NCBI RefSeq assembly: GCF_000003605.2
Contig: NW_003151754.1
Location: 584,372 to 638,794, forward strand
Reading direction: 5' to 3'
DNA length: 54,423 nt
DNA from: Saccoglossus kowalevskii
Taxonomy: Eukaryota; Hemichordata; Enteropneusta; Harrimaniidae
Shown here piece after piece: positions 11,441 to 24,489 of the stretch. A model generated the notes under the pieces. It was not told the DNA's origin, searched no databases, and saw nothing but the letters and a program-made list of their open reading frames with translations. Position 1 is the stretch's first letter. The number at the start of each line of letters is the position of its first letter. Position numbers and translations under genes: made by a program.

Positions 11441-13040
11441 AATGTTGTTTTCCTAACCAATCACATTGAATACTGGGGAAAGTGACAACAAGATTTGTTA
11501 GCGCTCATTTTAATAGCGAACAGCTTCACGAATCTTGTACAGGTCAAATACCGAACAATTAAAATTCAATTGAAAAGTAATTTAAAATGCTGCTACATAT
11601 GACCCCCAATTTGAAATAAATTTACATGCTAATGGCTTGTGTCACTACCAATTTAAGAAATGTTTTCGTGCCTGCTATGCAGGTTTCTGATATATTAGCA
11701 TATTCTTCCCGATCAGTTTTGTTAGCACTAAACAAACTTTGATTAAGATATTATTTTCAAAATTACCTAATATTATTAACTGACATGTTCCGCGATGATT
11801 AAAACGGTAGATTGTAGATTGTTAGAATTTTATTGGGGAAAAGGTATATGAAATTACAATGACTAAAAATAAAGAAATGGATGCACATTGCAATGATAGC
11901 GTTAAAACTGTGACACAATGAATGCTACTACATATTTAAAGACACTTACTTTATTACAAAACTTTCTTACATACATCTAAAATTGCGCATGGTTATTGAA
12001 TACCGGCCTCCATGGCTATATAATACAGTAATGCTCTGTCAACTGATATTTTTCTGTAATGTCGGCACGCTATAGTCGAATACAAATAATGTTATAAAAT
12101 ACTCCTAAATAGCTTCACTTTTGCAAGCCTTTCACTGTTGTCTCCAGCATGATTCCATCATTCTGCATCCCATTACCAGTTTGTTTTCTATACGTCCTTG
12201 ACAAATTATTAATTAAAAAAAAAATCATCGTTGAACATAGAATATCAAGTTATACATAGTGACAGTTAAATATTATATTAATTATAAAGTGGGAAATTTA
12301 GCCATCTGATTAGGCAAAGCAATTTATTAGATCTGGCTCGAAAACTGACCAAACTGGCTTATATATCTAACTGATTCAAGATCGAGCACCTGTGCACACT
12401 ATCATAGTGATTGTGAGTGCATAATCAAGTGATCAATAAGAAAACCATGGTACAAATAATATTATACTGTGATATTTGCGGCATCTTATTTTTCTTAACA
12501 GCGACAATACCTGCGGTGCGATGTCTTTTGACGCGTGTCATTTTTTGAACCTGGCATTTTTTACCTTGGTGTCAAAAAATAACAACAGTACACAGAGCAC
12601 CACTCCTAATTCTTTTACTTCAACTATGGCAGTGTCGCTACATTAAACATTTTTTGAAAAAAAATCAATTTGATAAATTGTACTTTGTAGGATATCAGAC
12701 AATATTTAACATTTGGAATAATTGATTTAACAGTTGTACGTCATAAAAGACATATTCAAAAGCAAATGGAATCAAACATCGACATGTGTTTGTCTTCCAC
12801 CAAAACCAAGTGCATATGGGTCAAGTGCATTACATACATGCTACATACAAATCCAACTAATTTATGCGTCTGAAGAAAATATATTAAATCGTTTGACGTG
12901 CTATACTTTTTTATTTGCGATATTGGTAGAACATAGTCAGGTGATGCTATAACAATATCACATCGCCGTGATCATTGTAAGCATGGCTGCCGAATCACAT
13001 GATTAATCGCATTTTTTAAAGGCAGATGCACCAGTTGGTA
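11441..13040. other. No gene seen
   Basis: AT-rich intergenic DNA 3' of the SLC22 gene. The plus-strand frame 12734-12952 has no recognisable feature. Confidence 0.5.
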
Positions 13041-13046
13041 TTATTC

Positions 13047-13052
13047 TTTATT
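13047..13052 (-). terminator. Polyadenylation signal of the first SLC22-like gene
   Basis: AATAAA on the minus strand about 92 bases after the stop codon, followed by T-rich sequence. It is the nearest canonical signal downstream. Confidence 0.6.
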
Positions 13053-13143
13053 GTAATAATAAATTGACAGCCTTCCCTTCAGCGGCTCTATCTCTCAAGC
13101 GAACGATAAAATGGCGGGAGAATAAAAAAATCAGGCTAAATAC

Positions 13144-16100
13144 TCACTTCCCAAATATTTCGCCTTCCTCCAATGTTTGTGGTAGTTTGTGGTGACGCGT
13201 TTCTGGTAACAATAACGAAAGGAATCCAGCCGAAATAGATGATGCACTAAATAAGATGATTGGTAAAGGTTCCCATACTATTTTGATCAATATCATTTGT
13301 GGCACTAGAATACAGGCAATCCGGGCAGACATGGAAGAAATGCCAATTCCTATTGTTCTAAATAGACATTTATATTATATTATATTAAATCGTGCCATTC
13401 ACTGCGATTAAAATTTATGCAAGATTCTTCGACCAACAGCCAATATTACATATGACATCGGAAATAATAAATAAACAAATGTGAACATATTGAAGTTAAA
13501 CGTAAATTAGTCAGTAATGTTGAACATGACCACGAGCATAAATGCAACCCTCTGTTACCACGTACTATTAACTTTAACAATAAAACTTGATAACACAAAT
13601 GTGATGTGAAACTATTATTGTTCTACTAAAATAAATTTAAATTATATCTCAAGCATATCATCTAAAATATTTCATGATTTGATAGAGTACAACGTTATAA
13701 TTAATATAATGTTTTTACTATTTCAATTGTTTGTTGGTGACGTCTAAAATATCCATGAAATGATGTTAAAGCCTTAGCATGTCTACAATCGAGCGAGTGC
13801 TTGACAATTCGTGGTGGTTTGAGAGTTGCTTTGCAATTAATTTGGGAGAGTCGAACGTCTTGTATGTATGTACCTGAAAGTATGTAAAGTACTCAAATGT
13901 TTATCCTGTATCAAATATTCGAAAATGACATCATTCAAAGTAATTCTATGCCGAATCATCGTTCTTGTATCATACGGTACATGTGACTTGAATTTGGGTT
14001 GCCCTTTAGTAGCATCTGAATTTCCGCCTTATCACTAAGCAATATGAATGCAAACTAAACTTTTCATTCATTTGATAAATTTAGCTAAAGTAATTATTCA
14101 CTCAAACCCACACAAAATGTTTACGAAATGTTTTGATTGAATAATATGGATGGTTCTTGATGGTTTTGTTTTATCAACGTATATGTTGTCAGTGATATCT
14201 TCTAACAACAATTATAGAAACTTTAGATTAAGTCTTACCTTACTGGAGTAGGGAAGATTTCAGCAGAGAATATGTAAACAATGTTGCAGGCGGTTGAAGC
14301 AGCAAATTTTCCGACTATTGTCAGGCTGGTGCCAATCCATTGAAATTTGCCTATGTATAACATTGCATATATATTGTTTGTAACATTTTCACTAACTTAC
14401 TTTGTGACTTGCTTAGCATCCAGAAAATAACAATACAGAGAGCAGTTCAGCTCTCACATAATTTGTCAAGATTTTGAGTTAGGGAATAGTCGAAATTTTT
14501 AATTCGGTGATGTGTTTAATGTCACCGTTAGAGATACTACTTACAAGCAGGTGTAAACAACGTAAGTATGAGAGCTACTCCCGCCAATAATAATGTTGAA
14601 GATAGGGACCATCTACGTCCTAAGCGTGTTTCAGGAAGAAATAGTGATAATACAGTAGATGGTATCTCCACTGCTGCCGACATGAACGCATTCACGTAGT
14701 CATTCCCTCCCAGGCTGGACGTGTTAAGCGAAAGGCCATAATACAATAAGAATGACGTGAACCTATTTAAAAAGAAACACGCTGTACTTTCAAGAAATCA
14801 GAACAGTTCTTTACTTTGGAAGTAATTGACGTAATACGAGTAACGTGGTGTAATGAGTATGCATCATATTGTTTATTTCTCCTTACCATAGGTAGCAAAG
14901 CGTGAGACATTTCTTTCTCATGTTCGGTAGTCGAAAAAGGTCAAGGAATCGTCCAACATCTTTATGCTATGTGGTGTAGAAATAAAACTCATATGTAAAT
15001 CATATTTTTATATAAGACAGGAACTGAATATACACACGGCCAAACATTACACAACCAGATGTCGTATAATAATTACAAGTATACTATAATATGATTATCA
15101 TTAAGGTGAAGATGCAGGTTCATTTGTACTTGGGAGTGAATTTTGTTTTTGCTTTATATTATCCAAACAGTCTTGGCTATAGACTGTTACAATTTTGTAG
15201 AATTGTGAATAGTGGAACATACTCAAAAACTTAAAATGTCGATAAGAGGTGCAAACATTCTCTCTTTTGAATGCTTAGCAAGATTTAGCAAGGATGTACA
15301 TAAATAATAAAAAAGAAACATGGAGAAAATTTAAATTTGGAACTGTTACAGCCATATTAATTATGAGCATTAGCAAACTTCTCACTGAGTGAATGGTTAT
15401 GCATATTAGCAATTATCTCAGCTTCTTTTTAGTGCACATCCCAGAACTTAAAACAAAAATAGCTCCTAGATGCTTCGACCTTTTGTTTTGACATTTTCAC
15501 AAATAATTAACAATGTGTTTATCTTCGAAACGCCGTCGGGGCATTGTTTTTGGTTGAACAGTGTTACAACAATCGTACAGACAACTAGCCTGGGTGTTAA
15601 TTTATGCATGAACTTGAAGTAGTGAAATTTGAGCTGCTGCCCTGCAAAATTGACAACTGGTAGACAGTTTTCAAGACAGCACTTTCTTCATAGTAAACAG
15701 ATGTATCCATAAACCAATTTTGACAGGAAACAGAAACATGGTTTAGAGGCTAATTTTTTTAAAATCACTTTTGACCAAAAAAGCACATTTTTGTGCATAT
15801 TTACAGTGTCCATAAAAAAATACTGACGACATTTTAAAATTCATACAATAAGCTTTCCGAAAATATATAGTTTTGTGAACAAGGGAGGTCATCTTGGTTT
15901 CCTAATTAACTAATTAAAATACCTGTCAGGTATACTGCATCTCCACCTTAAACGATAAAGTTCTGGATGTAAAAAAATAAGTATAAAATATATTTCATGA
16001 AAATGTTTGCATGTAAAGTTTGCACAATTTGTTGTTTATATTCAGCCATCTCCATGTACACACTATTAGAAATTATAAATCTACATTGAATACTTTTCAA

Positions 16101-19100
16101 TAATGAGCACATTCAACAATCTTTTAAAAACATGCCGTTTTATATAGTAATTCACATGTTACATACCTTTAAATATCTCGTATGTTCAGCCATCTCAGGA
16201 ATAGTAACTTCATCCACCTTGACAAATTTTCCAATAATTTCCACTGCCTTTTCATATTTCCCGACTGAAATCAGCCATCTAGGTGATTCTGGAATGATCC
16301 TTATAATGTGAGAAATGAAATTCCAAATTTATATATATTTTTTAAATCGTCGAATGCATTAATATCTAAATAATTACTCCAAAAAACGAACTGCTGATGA
16401 GTCGAAAATGGTATTAAAATAACAGCATTTGCATAATTAGCTTTCTACAGTGACAATCACTTACCACCAGTACAACAAGAAAATCGCTGCCGGTAACGAT
16501 ATACACAATTGCAGTATCCACCAGTATTTGATAAAATATGCCAGAATAGTTAAAAGCATATACCCAAAAGCGAAGTAAAATTGTATTCCAGTGCTGACAA
16601 ACACTCGCGTTGAAGGTCCAACAAGTTCGGTTGCTAGAATGTGTAGAGATCAGTAATTAACAAAAGTTATACAATTGTTAATTTGTCTTGGTATAACAAG
16701 GCAATAACAGTGAATAAAACTTGTCTTATCCTAGAAGTATTGAAGCGGTCGTACCTAATACGAAGGTCGTAATGAAAATTCCCATTTGGGAAGCGCCTAT
16801 GAACATCCTTAAAAACGAGTAGGTGTGTATATTTGGTGAGAAGGCGCAGGCTGTACCACTGACTGCCATGAATGTTGCAGATATCATCAATGTTGGTAAG
16901 CGACCAATTCTGAAAAAGGGATATTTAAGCTTTGGTAGTGATACAACTAATAAATGAGTGAATATTCAACATGCAGGTCATACAGTGATAAGTTGCAATG
17001 ATTGAAATGTACTTGTATTAACATTTTAACATGAGAATTAGATTATGCAATTAGTAACTAATATCTGAAACCACGTACTTATCAGAAAGACTCCCGAATC
17101 CAATCGAGCCAATTAACATGCCACAGGAATATGCAGATGAGGATAGTGCACCCATGTAATAGCGACCACATACTAAGTTAAACTGCAACAAATAATACAT
17201 TTGACCTAATATGACGAATTTTACTCACGATTCTTATATATAAAATACTAGTTCTTGAGTAATGTATATACAGAAAAAATATACCATTAGATTTAGTCGT
17301 AACAAACCCTCAAACAACATTTTATTTTGTAATGCATGGTCTGTTTCGACATGGAGAATGAACAGTAACATGTTATCAATAAAAATGCTGCTTGAAGATG
17401 AAGTATGAAACACAAAGACAATTACCGCAAGTCACAGAATATCTAAGTGTTGGTTAAGTTGAAAAAAATAATCCAATACCGTGACAGCGATATTTTGATG
17501 ATTAGGAGGGACAAGGGACATTGGGCTTGACAAATATTTGACGTGTCATGGTCAAGACTATTTTGCATCAACGAGATAAAAATTGCATATCCAGCAAAGT
17601 AAATATGGTATAATATATACCAAAAATAAAGTCGTTCCTTGTTAGAGGAAATCCAGAATTTTCTGTTTGGTGGGTCTTGTATTTTGTAATTAGTGCACGC
17701 ATTTGTTGAACATTTCGGTTAATTATGTTATAATGGGTGTTACTTTGCTACACAATTTACAATGTGAAAATGCTTAATAATACTAATTGGATCTATAGTA
17801 GTGTAAATCTATCACTTGAGTACAACTAAAATACCCAACCATAAATCGTTGAAAATAAGCAAATTTACAAGTTAAAGTATAAAAATCAAATGCCTGACAA
17901 CGATACAAACAATTAACCGATATGTAAATTACACAACATAGTCAAATGATGAATGATATATGAATCAAATGTATACATGAAGTGACGTCATGTGTTTTGG
18001 AAAGAGTTAACTCATCCTGCTACACACTCAGGACATTAAAGTTCATTCCAAGTTGGCATTTCATGGTTATTTCGAGTCATTATATTATTTATTAATATTA
18101 TTCCATATATAGAGTAGTTGATAGAATTTGCACCTGCTTTGTATATTGTAAACAAATGCTAGACTGTACTTGCATTATCGGTTTGTGATTGAATGGTAAA
18201 CGAGATTCCTGCGGATTGTTTCCTATTGCTTAGAAACCCTATAATTGCCAATTAACTGTTTTCATTGTGTTTATATTATTAGTTTGATATTTGATTCTGT
18301 GAAATTCATATTTTCTTGGGTGGTTGAATCTCTCTATTATGATATAGCAGTTGAGAAGTTAATGTGTGTAATTGCTGTCATTTCTCAATTACAAACGTCG
18401 CATACGTACCTCCTGAAATATCGTTGACTTGTACTGTGATCGGTCATATTCCCAACCATGATTGCATTTCATAGTTGTATTCGTGTTAGTTTTGTTTACA
18501 TAACGTTCACAATGACTGTATACAAAATGCCTACCACATGTATTGGAATTCTCTTCCAATGGGATACTGAGGTTCTTTACCAAATCTTGGCAGAACATCA
18601 TTGAGTTGTTTAGACAGCATTCATCTTTATACTTATCCAACTCTGGCACATAGCACCAATAGTCAGTCTCTGCAGCTAAAAACACATGGGCGAACGCATG
18701 GGAAGCTGGTAAAATCACAACAAGGCACAGTAGATAATAACATCGTTTCTGATATGGCCCAAATTCACCAATATATTCAAGTATGTCGTCATAATTCCTT
18801 CTAGACGTCTTCCACTCTGTAGTTAATAATGTCTTCTCGGAAGTTGTTTGAAACTAAAATATAGCACATTATATTACTGAAAATTCATTCGTTCTATTAT
18901 ATAATTGACTCAGTCCGTTTGCTGTATTCTATTAAGCAAAATGTTCACATAATCAACATAGAAACCATCGAATGTGCATATATAAATACAATTCCTAATT
19001 CACTCAGCTACCCCGAGCAGTCTATGTATTAGAATAAACATTTACAGCACACACACGCACACACATCAGATACCCTGTCATTACAATGCACCCTTCCCTT

Positions 19101-19500
19101 ACACAGATAGCTATATATATAGTAAATCTGGTTATCGTTTTTTGGATTATACCAATGTTCCATCTGCTCTCAATACAGCCATAGAAAATCATAAAAAACA
19201 TGTATTATCACTCAGGTAAAATAATGACGGTAATGTTTCATATTTATAATATTTCACTCTTTCAAATTTATTTCTGCATGAATGATTTTGTATGTATTTC
19301 CTGACACGGGATATAATGTGTAATATATAATAGTTTACATAAGCCCCGTGTAGTTGGCTTTGCCTTGACATGTCTAATTTATTTGCTAATGTGACACGTG
19401 ACATTAAAAACTAGCGAGAATTTAACAAAATGATGTGGTAGGGGAGTTTTAAATTATCATCATATTACTTACCGTTAGCACCATACTGTGTCTGTTTCAT
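13144..19500 (-). CDS. SLC22-like organic cation/anion transporter, complete, ten exons
   Basis: Twelve-helix major-facilitator transporter of the SLC22 (OCT/OAT) family, expected in the plasma membrane; substrate unknown. Exons, 5' to 3': 19500-19473, 18816-18410, 17182-17079, 16909-16755, 16633-16465, 16299-16167, 14966-14887, 14762-14545, 14350-14239, 13357-13144. All junctions are GT...AG and the phases agree, giving 539 residues, the usual family length. The large extracellular loop (about residues 35-145) has many Cys and NxT/S sites and ends CNHGWEYDRSQY. SDKIGRLPT (178-186) follows TM2, PESPRWL (291-297) follows TM6, ETRLGRR is near exon 8's middle, and SAEIFPTPVR (460-469) precedes TM11. 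The C-terminal signature is PETRHHKLP in place of the usual PETRGRxLP. The start ATG sits in a 28-base exon; the 3' end is assigned because AAG-TGA matches the paralogue's ending. The tiny first exon is the least certain part. Confidence 0.93.
15105..15947. mobile_element. TTAA-flanked inverted-repeat element in SLC22 intron
   Basis: GGTGAAGATGCAG at 15105 and its inverse CTGCATCTCCACC ending at 15947 are each flanked outside by TTAA (15101-15104, 15948-15951). The 843-bp interior has no coding. The short termini and TTAA duplication fit a non-autonomous piggyBac- or Kolobok-type element. It fills most of the intron between the PESPRWL exon and the next. Confidence 0.6.
18838..19200. repeat. 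Local direct duplication, copy 1
   Basis: About 360 bases match 19891-20195 in the same orientation. Shared landmarks are CGGAAGTTGTTTGAAACT, CACATAATCAACATA and CCATCTGCT, with indels. It lies in the first intron of the SLC22 gene, just upstream of the acceptor of the large first coding exon. Confidence 0.75.
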
Positions 19501-19890
19501 ATCACCATTGCTGAGGCGATGTGGGCGTTCGTAATCTGCCTGGATCAAACTATTTTTTACGAGGGTGCGCTTTCAGTTTAATGGTAAATATAGACAGTAT
19601 ATGTACACTAATCAAATACACCAATAGTGTTCTAGCTATATATGAATTAACATTATTTAATATAAAAACCGTACTTGCTATAATAACAGCTTTAATGTAC
19701 ATGAGAATACTGGGGCATTTTGAATGTATTGGAAACCATTATGTTGCCAGCTAAGGTGCCCCACTTTTTACATTTAACAGTAAAAACAATTCAAACTTAC
19801 CGTTTTTGATGCCGATATTTTTGGAAGGTGACAAACCCCATATTGTAAAAACGAAATGACACTATGTGAAAAAAACGATAAAAACAATTG
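19501..19890. other. 5' flank of the SLC22 gene
   Basis: Immediate upstream region of the transporter's start codon. AT-rich, with no clear TATA box or CpG cluster. Confidence 0.4.
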
Positions 19891-20195
19891 TTGCGGAAGT
19901 TGTTTGAAACTTAAAAAGCAAACATTATATGACTGTGTTAGCACAGTTCGCTCAGTCCCTTTGAGGTATTCTTGTTTGCATACGATAATGTATAAAATGC
20001 AATGTCATACATGTGCACATAATCAACATATTTACACATACATAAATGTGAATAAACCCGTCAGTTACCATGTCATCACAATGCGCCCTTTCTTTACACA
20101 AATAGCTAAAAATAACAAATGAGGTCATCATTTCTTAGTATAAAAATATTCCATCTGCTTTCACTACAATCATAGAAATTCAAAAAAAATATGTT
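19891..20195. repeat. Local direct duplication, copy 2
   Basis: Diverged second copy of 18838-19200, placed upstream of the transporter's first exon. A donor-like CGGTAAGT on the minus strand just below it (about 19797-19804) resembles the true exon-1 donor, so a larger 5' segment of the gene may have been duplicated. Confidence 0.7.
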
Positions 20196-20804
20196 AACTG
20201 ATGTCGCAAATGATTCATTTCAATAATAGGACACTGTGTCGTATTTCAACAAAATTACGCCAATTATTTTTCTACAAAATCGAGATGGTTATATTTATAT
20301 ATTCGATGTCTAGGTGTAGCTGAATTGGGGGGGGGACTGTTGCGTGAGCGTTAATTGAAACGTGTCTTTTAAATGGAAAAATAAATTAATACAATTTTGT
20401 ATACGTGGATTCTGATCAAAAGTTTACCTGCTTATTATCTGAAATACTGGGATTGCGCGGCGGAAGAATTACATTGTTATCAACATTCTGATATCACTTA
20501 TAAACTACGGTAAGCAGTCTAAAATATTGGGAACAATAAACCAAATATACAATATTATTATACATCTATCAGCGTAACGCCATAGATTACAGAGTGCGTA
20601 ATTTTTCGGTTTTTCACTAGGTATTTTCATCCTACCATATTAGGAAACCCGAATTCCAAATATGGAATGATTACGCGCGTAAGCGTTCTCTAATAATAAA
20701 AGAAAACATGACTGTCCCCATGGTCTAAACGTTTGGGATTTCGGCATTACCATGATGTATCCCTGGGAGAAAAATATGTATAATAATAATAATAATAAAG
20801 TTAT
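20196..20804. other. No gene seen
   Basis: Intergenic, ending in a short (TAA)n tract. Confidence 0.5.
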
Positions 20805-21245
20805 TAGTCCCTGTCTTTAGACTCCGTCGGACGTAGTCCGAAACGGGGATTAATGTTTTAGGTTCCGTCGGTTCGTGCGTCCGTCGTCATTTCTCAGAGA
20901 CGCCTGGGCAGACCTTCTTCAAAACAAGTACAAAGACAAGTCATTATAGGAGACCATTGCACATCGATTTATTTTTGAGTTGGTTGAACTTTGACTGAAT
21001 GGCGGTAATTTTTGTCCCCAAAAAACACCAAAAATCAACATGTCATCAACCGTTTCTCGGACATGCCTTGACCGATATCATTCAAACTTAGCATTGACAT
21101 CTGTCATGGTGAGTTAATGATGAACGTCGTGTTTCTCGTGGTTCGATTCAAAATGGCGGACTGTTAGCCATTTTGTTTTTTACGAGTCTTCTGCTTCTGA
21201 GATGATTGTACAGATTTGAGTTAAATTTTGTACAAAAGCAAGATT
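20805..21245 (+). repeat. Interspersed repeat, left part (unit 1)
   Basis: Begins with a GC-richer head (TTAGTCCCTGTCTTTAGAC, TCCGTCGGACGTAGTCCG) and continues into a unit containing CATGTCATCAACCGTTTCTC, GACATGCCTTGACCGAT and ATTCAAACTTAGCATTGACA. The same unit occurs twice more at 23637-23905 and 23906-24160. The sequence is broken here by the LINE. Confidence 0.8.
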
Positions 21246-23636
21246 GCAGGGTGCAACACATATATAGGTTGGGCCACACATTTATCACTAGGGTTTCTGA
21301 AAATATTATGACTGGCAAGCTAACTATTGGGTCGTTCATTTCGGACCATGCGGCAGTGATTTCTTACATACATACGTATTGAAAAAAAAAACATTTTCAA
21401 TACGGCAAGAAATAGAATATAGAAAACACAAATGAATCAATACGGAAATGTTTAGGAGGGAGGTGTCCAAGTTGCTTATTTTTCCCACAGATATGGATAT
21501 CAATAGTAGAGTGTCTACATATAATGAAACAATGGGTAAAATAATTGATGATTTTGCTCCTCTAATTACTAGAAGCTTCCAATCGCGGCTGCGGTAGCCA
21601 TGGCTCAATTCAAATATGAAGGATATGAACATTGAAAAACGTAAGTTAGAGAGAAAATGGCAACGCACAGGAGCGCAGTTGGATTACGATAATTTCAAAG
21701 CTATGAGGTTGAACATGAATTGTTTTATGTGGAAATGCGAGCGCGAGTATTATGTGGGTCTCATTAACGAACATGAAGGTGTTCAAAAACATTTGTTTCA
21801 CATAATTAACAGATTATTTCACACAAAGAAAGAAATACCATATCCTGACTCTTTTTCACCTTTCGAATTGGCATGTCATTTCAATGACTATTCCATTAAC
21901 AAGATTAATGTAATAAGGTCCAGTTTTAGTGACAATACTGTTCCTGTCAATTCGAATTGTCATGTTAACCATGTTTTCTAGAAATTTGAATTACTATCGG
22001 AAGATGATGTTTTAAATCTAATTAAGGCATCACCCAGCAAGTCATGTGACCTCGACCCCCCTTCCAACGCGAGTTTTAAACAGTGTTTTGATGAGATTAG
22101 TGGCTATATAAAATTTATTCCTCACTATCTAATGGTGTTTTCCTATCAAAGTTAAAAGAAGCTATAATATTACCATTGTTAAAAAAACAGGGCATACAGT
22201 AACTATCGACCGGTATCAAATGTTTCATTTGTCTTAAAAATACTTGAAAAAGCTGTTTCTATTCAAGTAGTGTCGCATATTAAGAAGAACTCACTGGAGG
22301 AAACATTCCAGTCAGCATATACAAAGTTTCACAGTACAGAGACTGTCTTACTCAAAGTACAAAATGTTATAATAATGTCCATGGACAGCCAAAATGTTTG
22401 TGTTTTAGTACTTTTAGATTTGAGTGCAGCATTTGACACTGTGATAGTCAGATTTTATTAGAACGACTTGAACAATGTTTTGGCATTTCGGGGAAAGTCT
22501 TGGCTTGGTTTAGATCATATTTAATGAGTAGGTACCAGTGTGTTTCGATCGAAGGTCTAACATCCCCAGTGCAAATGTTAAAATATAATGTTCCTCATGG
22601 GTCGGTGCGCGGGCCGCTTTTGTTTAGCATGTATACTTTCTCACTTGGTAGGATGATAGAACATCATGGACTATCATATCACCGTATGCCGATGATACCC
22701 AGTTATACATATCATTTCAACCGAACTCAGTATATGATCGTGACATAGCTATGACTAATCTTAAGGATTGTGTCAGTGAACTGAAAGATTGGATGTACTA
22801 AAATAAGCTAACACTAAATCCTGAGAAAACAGATTTTTTAGTTTTTGGCATGCCTCAGCAAATTGGGAAAGTAAATTTGATTTCCCTCGATGTAGATAAT
22901 ACTTCTGTCAGGAATGATGTACGTAATCTGGGTGTGATGTTTGATAAGCATTTGAATATGGCAAGTCATGTTAGTCAGGTAACAAAATCATCATTTTATC
23001 ATTTGTATAGAATTTCCCAGATCAGAAAATATTTTTCAACAAAAACTACCGAGATTATTTATTGTTCATGCTCTTGTGGGATCATGGCTTGATTACTGCA
23101 ATAGTTTATTATATGGTATAACGAATGTGCAATTATCTAAACTGCAGAGAGTACAGAATGCAGCAGCTAGGATTGTTTTGAAGAAAAGAAAATATTACCA
23201 TATTACACCTGCTTTAATTTCTGTACACTGGCTTCCAGTAAAGGGTCGTATTGTATATAAATTAATGTTGCAAGTATACAAAGCCCTCAACGGCCAGTTT
23301 CCCGAATATATTACCGAAATGTTTCATCCACATATGACACTTTTGTACACACTCAGGTCATCTTCAAACTTACTTACTGTACCATTTTCACGTTTAGTAA
23401 CATGTGGTGATAGGGAATTTGCTGTATGCGGACCACGTTCGTTGAATGCTCTACCAAAACATGTAATAAAAATGGAACAATATTATTGATTTTAAGGTAC
23501 ATTTGAAAACTTATTTGTTTAAGAAAGCATATAGTTTGTAATTTATCTTTCTTTGGTAGAGTTTGTAGTGTAATGTCATGCGCTGTTGATCAGTTATCAC
23601 TGTAAATATTCCAATACAAGTAAATAAATTATTATA
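21246..23636 (+). mobile_element. 5'-truncated, inactive CR1/L2-like LINE
   Basis: Starts inside the apurinic-type endonuclease: a VQHI...GHTF...ITR stretch, then FISDHAAV (the SDH catalytic motif). It continues through the linker (EKRKLERKWQRTGAQLDYDN at about 21631), RT-0 (SFKQCFDEISGYI), NYRPVSNVS (about 22200), FQSAYTKFHSTE, VLLDLSAAFDTV, the palm motif YADDTQLY (about 22685, reached only after a one-base deletion upstream), LNPEKTDFLVFG, LDYCNSLLYG and LPVKGRIVYKLM. Multiple stops and frameshifts (for example after NHVF at 21981 and after IVRFY at 22461) make it dead. It ends in an A/T-rich tail near 23630 and is inserted at a GCAAGAT/ATAATGGG junction of the surrounding repeat. Clade assignment (CR1/L2/Jockey group) is from recalled motif style. 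Confidence 0.9.
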
Positions 23637-24160
23637 TAATGGGTTAAATGTTGTTTTCAGTTATTTTTCCTTCATTTTCATCGAAATTTACACAAAATCA
23701 CAACATTCAAACATGTCATCAACCGTTTATTGAACATGCCTTGACTGATTTCATTCAAGCTTGGCATTGACATCGGTCATAGTGGGTTACTGAAGCACTT
23801 CATCTTTTTCTTGATTCAATTCATTCAAAATTGTTTTATGAGTGTTCTGCCTATTTGATGATGATATTACAGATTGGGTTTAAATTTGGTACAAAGGCAA
23901 GATATAATGGGTTAAACGTGATTTTTTCAAAGTTGGTACATCACAAGTGATACACGTGAATATAGCTTTGTTTTATTTTGTTGACCTTCAACTGTCATCC
24001 AATTGTCCCAAATATCAACATTTGGACATGTCATTAACAGTTTCTTGGGCATGCCTTGATCAATTTCATTCAAACCTAGTCTTTATACCTGTTTCATGCA
24101 CATTTGTAGTTAATATGCTAAATACTCTTCGGAAATTTACTCTGACTATGCTTGTCGGGG
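23637..24160 (+). repeat. Interspersed repeat, right part (units 2 and 3)
   Basis: Two tandem ~270-bp units that repeat 20980-21245: AACATGTCATCAACCGTTTA...TGAACATGCCTTGACTGA at about 23703, and a diverged copy from 24017. Both units contain ATAATGGGTTAAA at their junction, the LINE's target. The frame 23947-24204 in this stretch is not a gene. Confidence 0.75.
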
Positions 24161-24313
24161 ACTATGCTATTGACAATGACTGCTGCTTCAGGAACCGGAA
24201 ATGATTCCACCATTAAGTCACGTCAAATGCATTGACACGCAGATCGCCGCTAACCAACCGAATAGCGCCATCTATGTTGACACAATGCGTCAAGCGATAC
24301 GAAACGCCAGATT

Positions 24314-24449
24314 GACACGTGACTTTCATTGAGTCAATATTTCTGTTACAGCGCTGGATGATTCCCCGTATTCATATGTTTTAAGTATAATGTGACCAAT
24401 GGCGCGAGGCCACGTTTAGAACAACGCTTTGCATATAACTTAGTATATA
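24314..24449 (+). promoter_or_regulatory. Putative promoter of the first coiled-coil gene
   Basis: A GACACGTGAC E-box lies at 24314-24323 and TATATA at 24444-24449, 40 bases before the start codon. The same E-box core occurs twice upstream of the paralogue. Without transcript data the TATA assignment is tentative, since the transcription start would leave a very short leader. Confidence 0.35.
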
Positions 24450-24489
24450 CCATAGAGCAGCACCTTGTCATACGACTCCACAAACAACT

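Noticed and set aside
11006-11442. Overlapping long frames on both strands with MVH/MNAPHNM repeats
   Set aside because: They arise from the 24-27 bp minisatellite, which is open in several frames. No initiation or splice context supports them.
21130-21160. GGTTCGATTC word resembling a tRNA T-arm
   Set aside because: No matching acceptor, D or anticodon arms are found around it; it belongs to the interspersed repeat.
21148-21668. Minus-strand frames of 63 and 110 codons
   Set aside because: They are the antisense of the LINE and its host repeat, whose sense strand shows recognisable endonuclease motifs.
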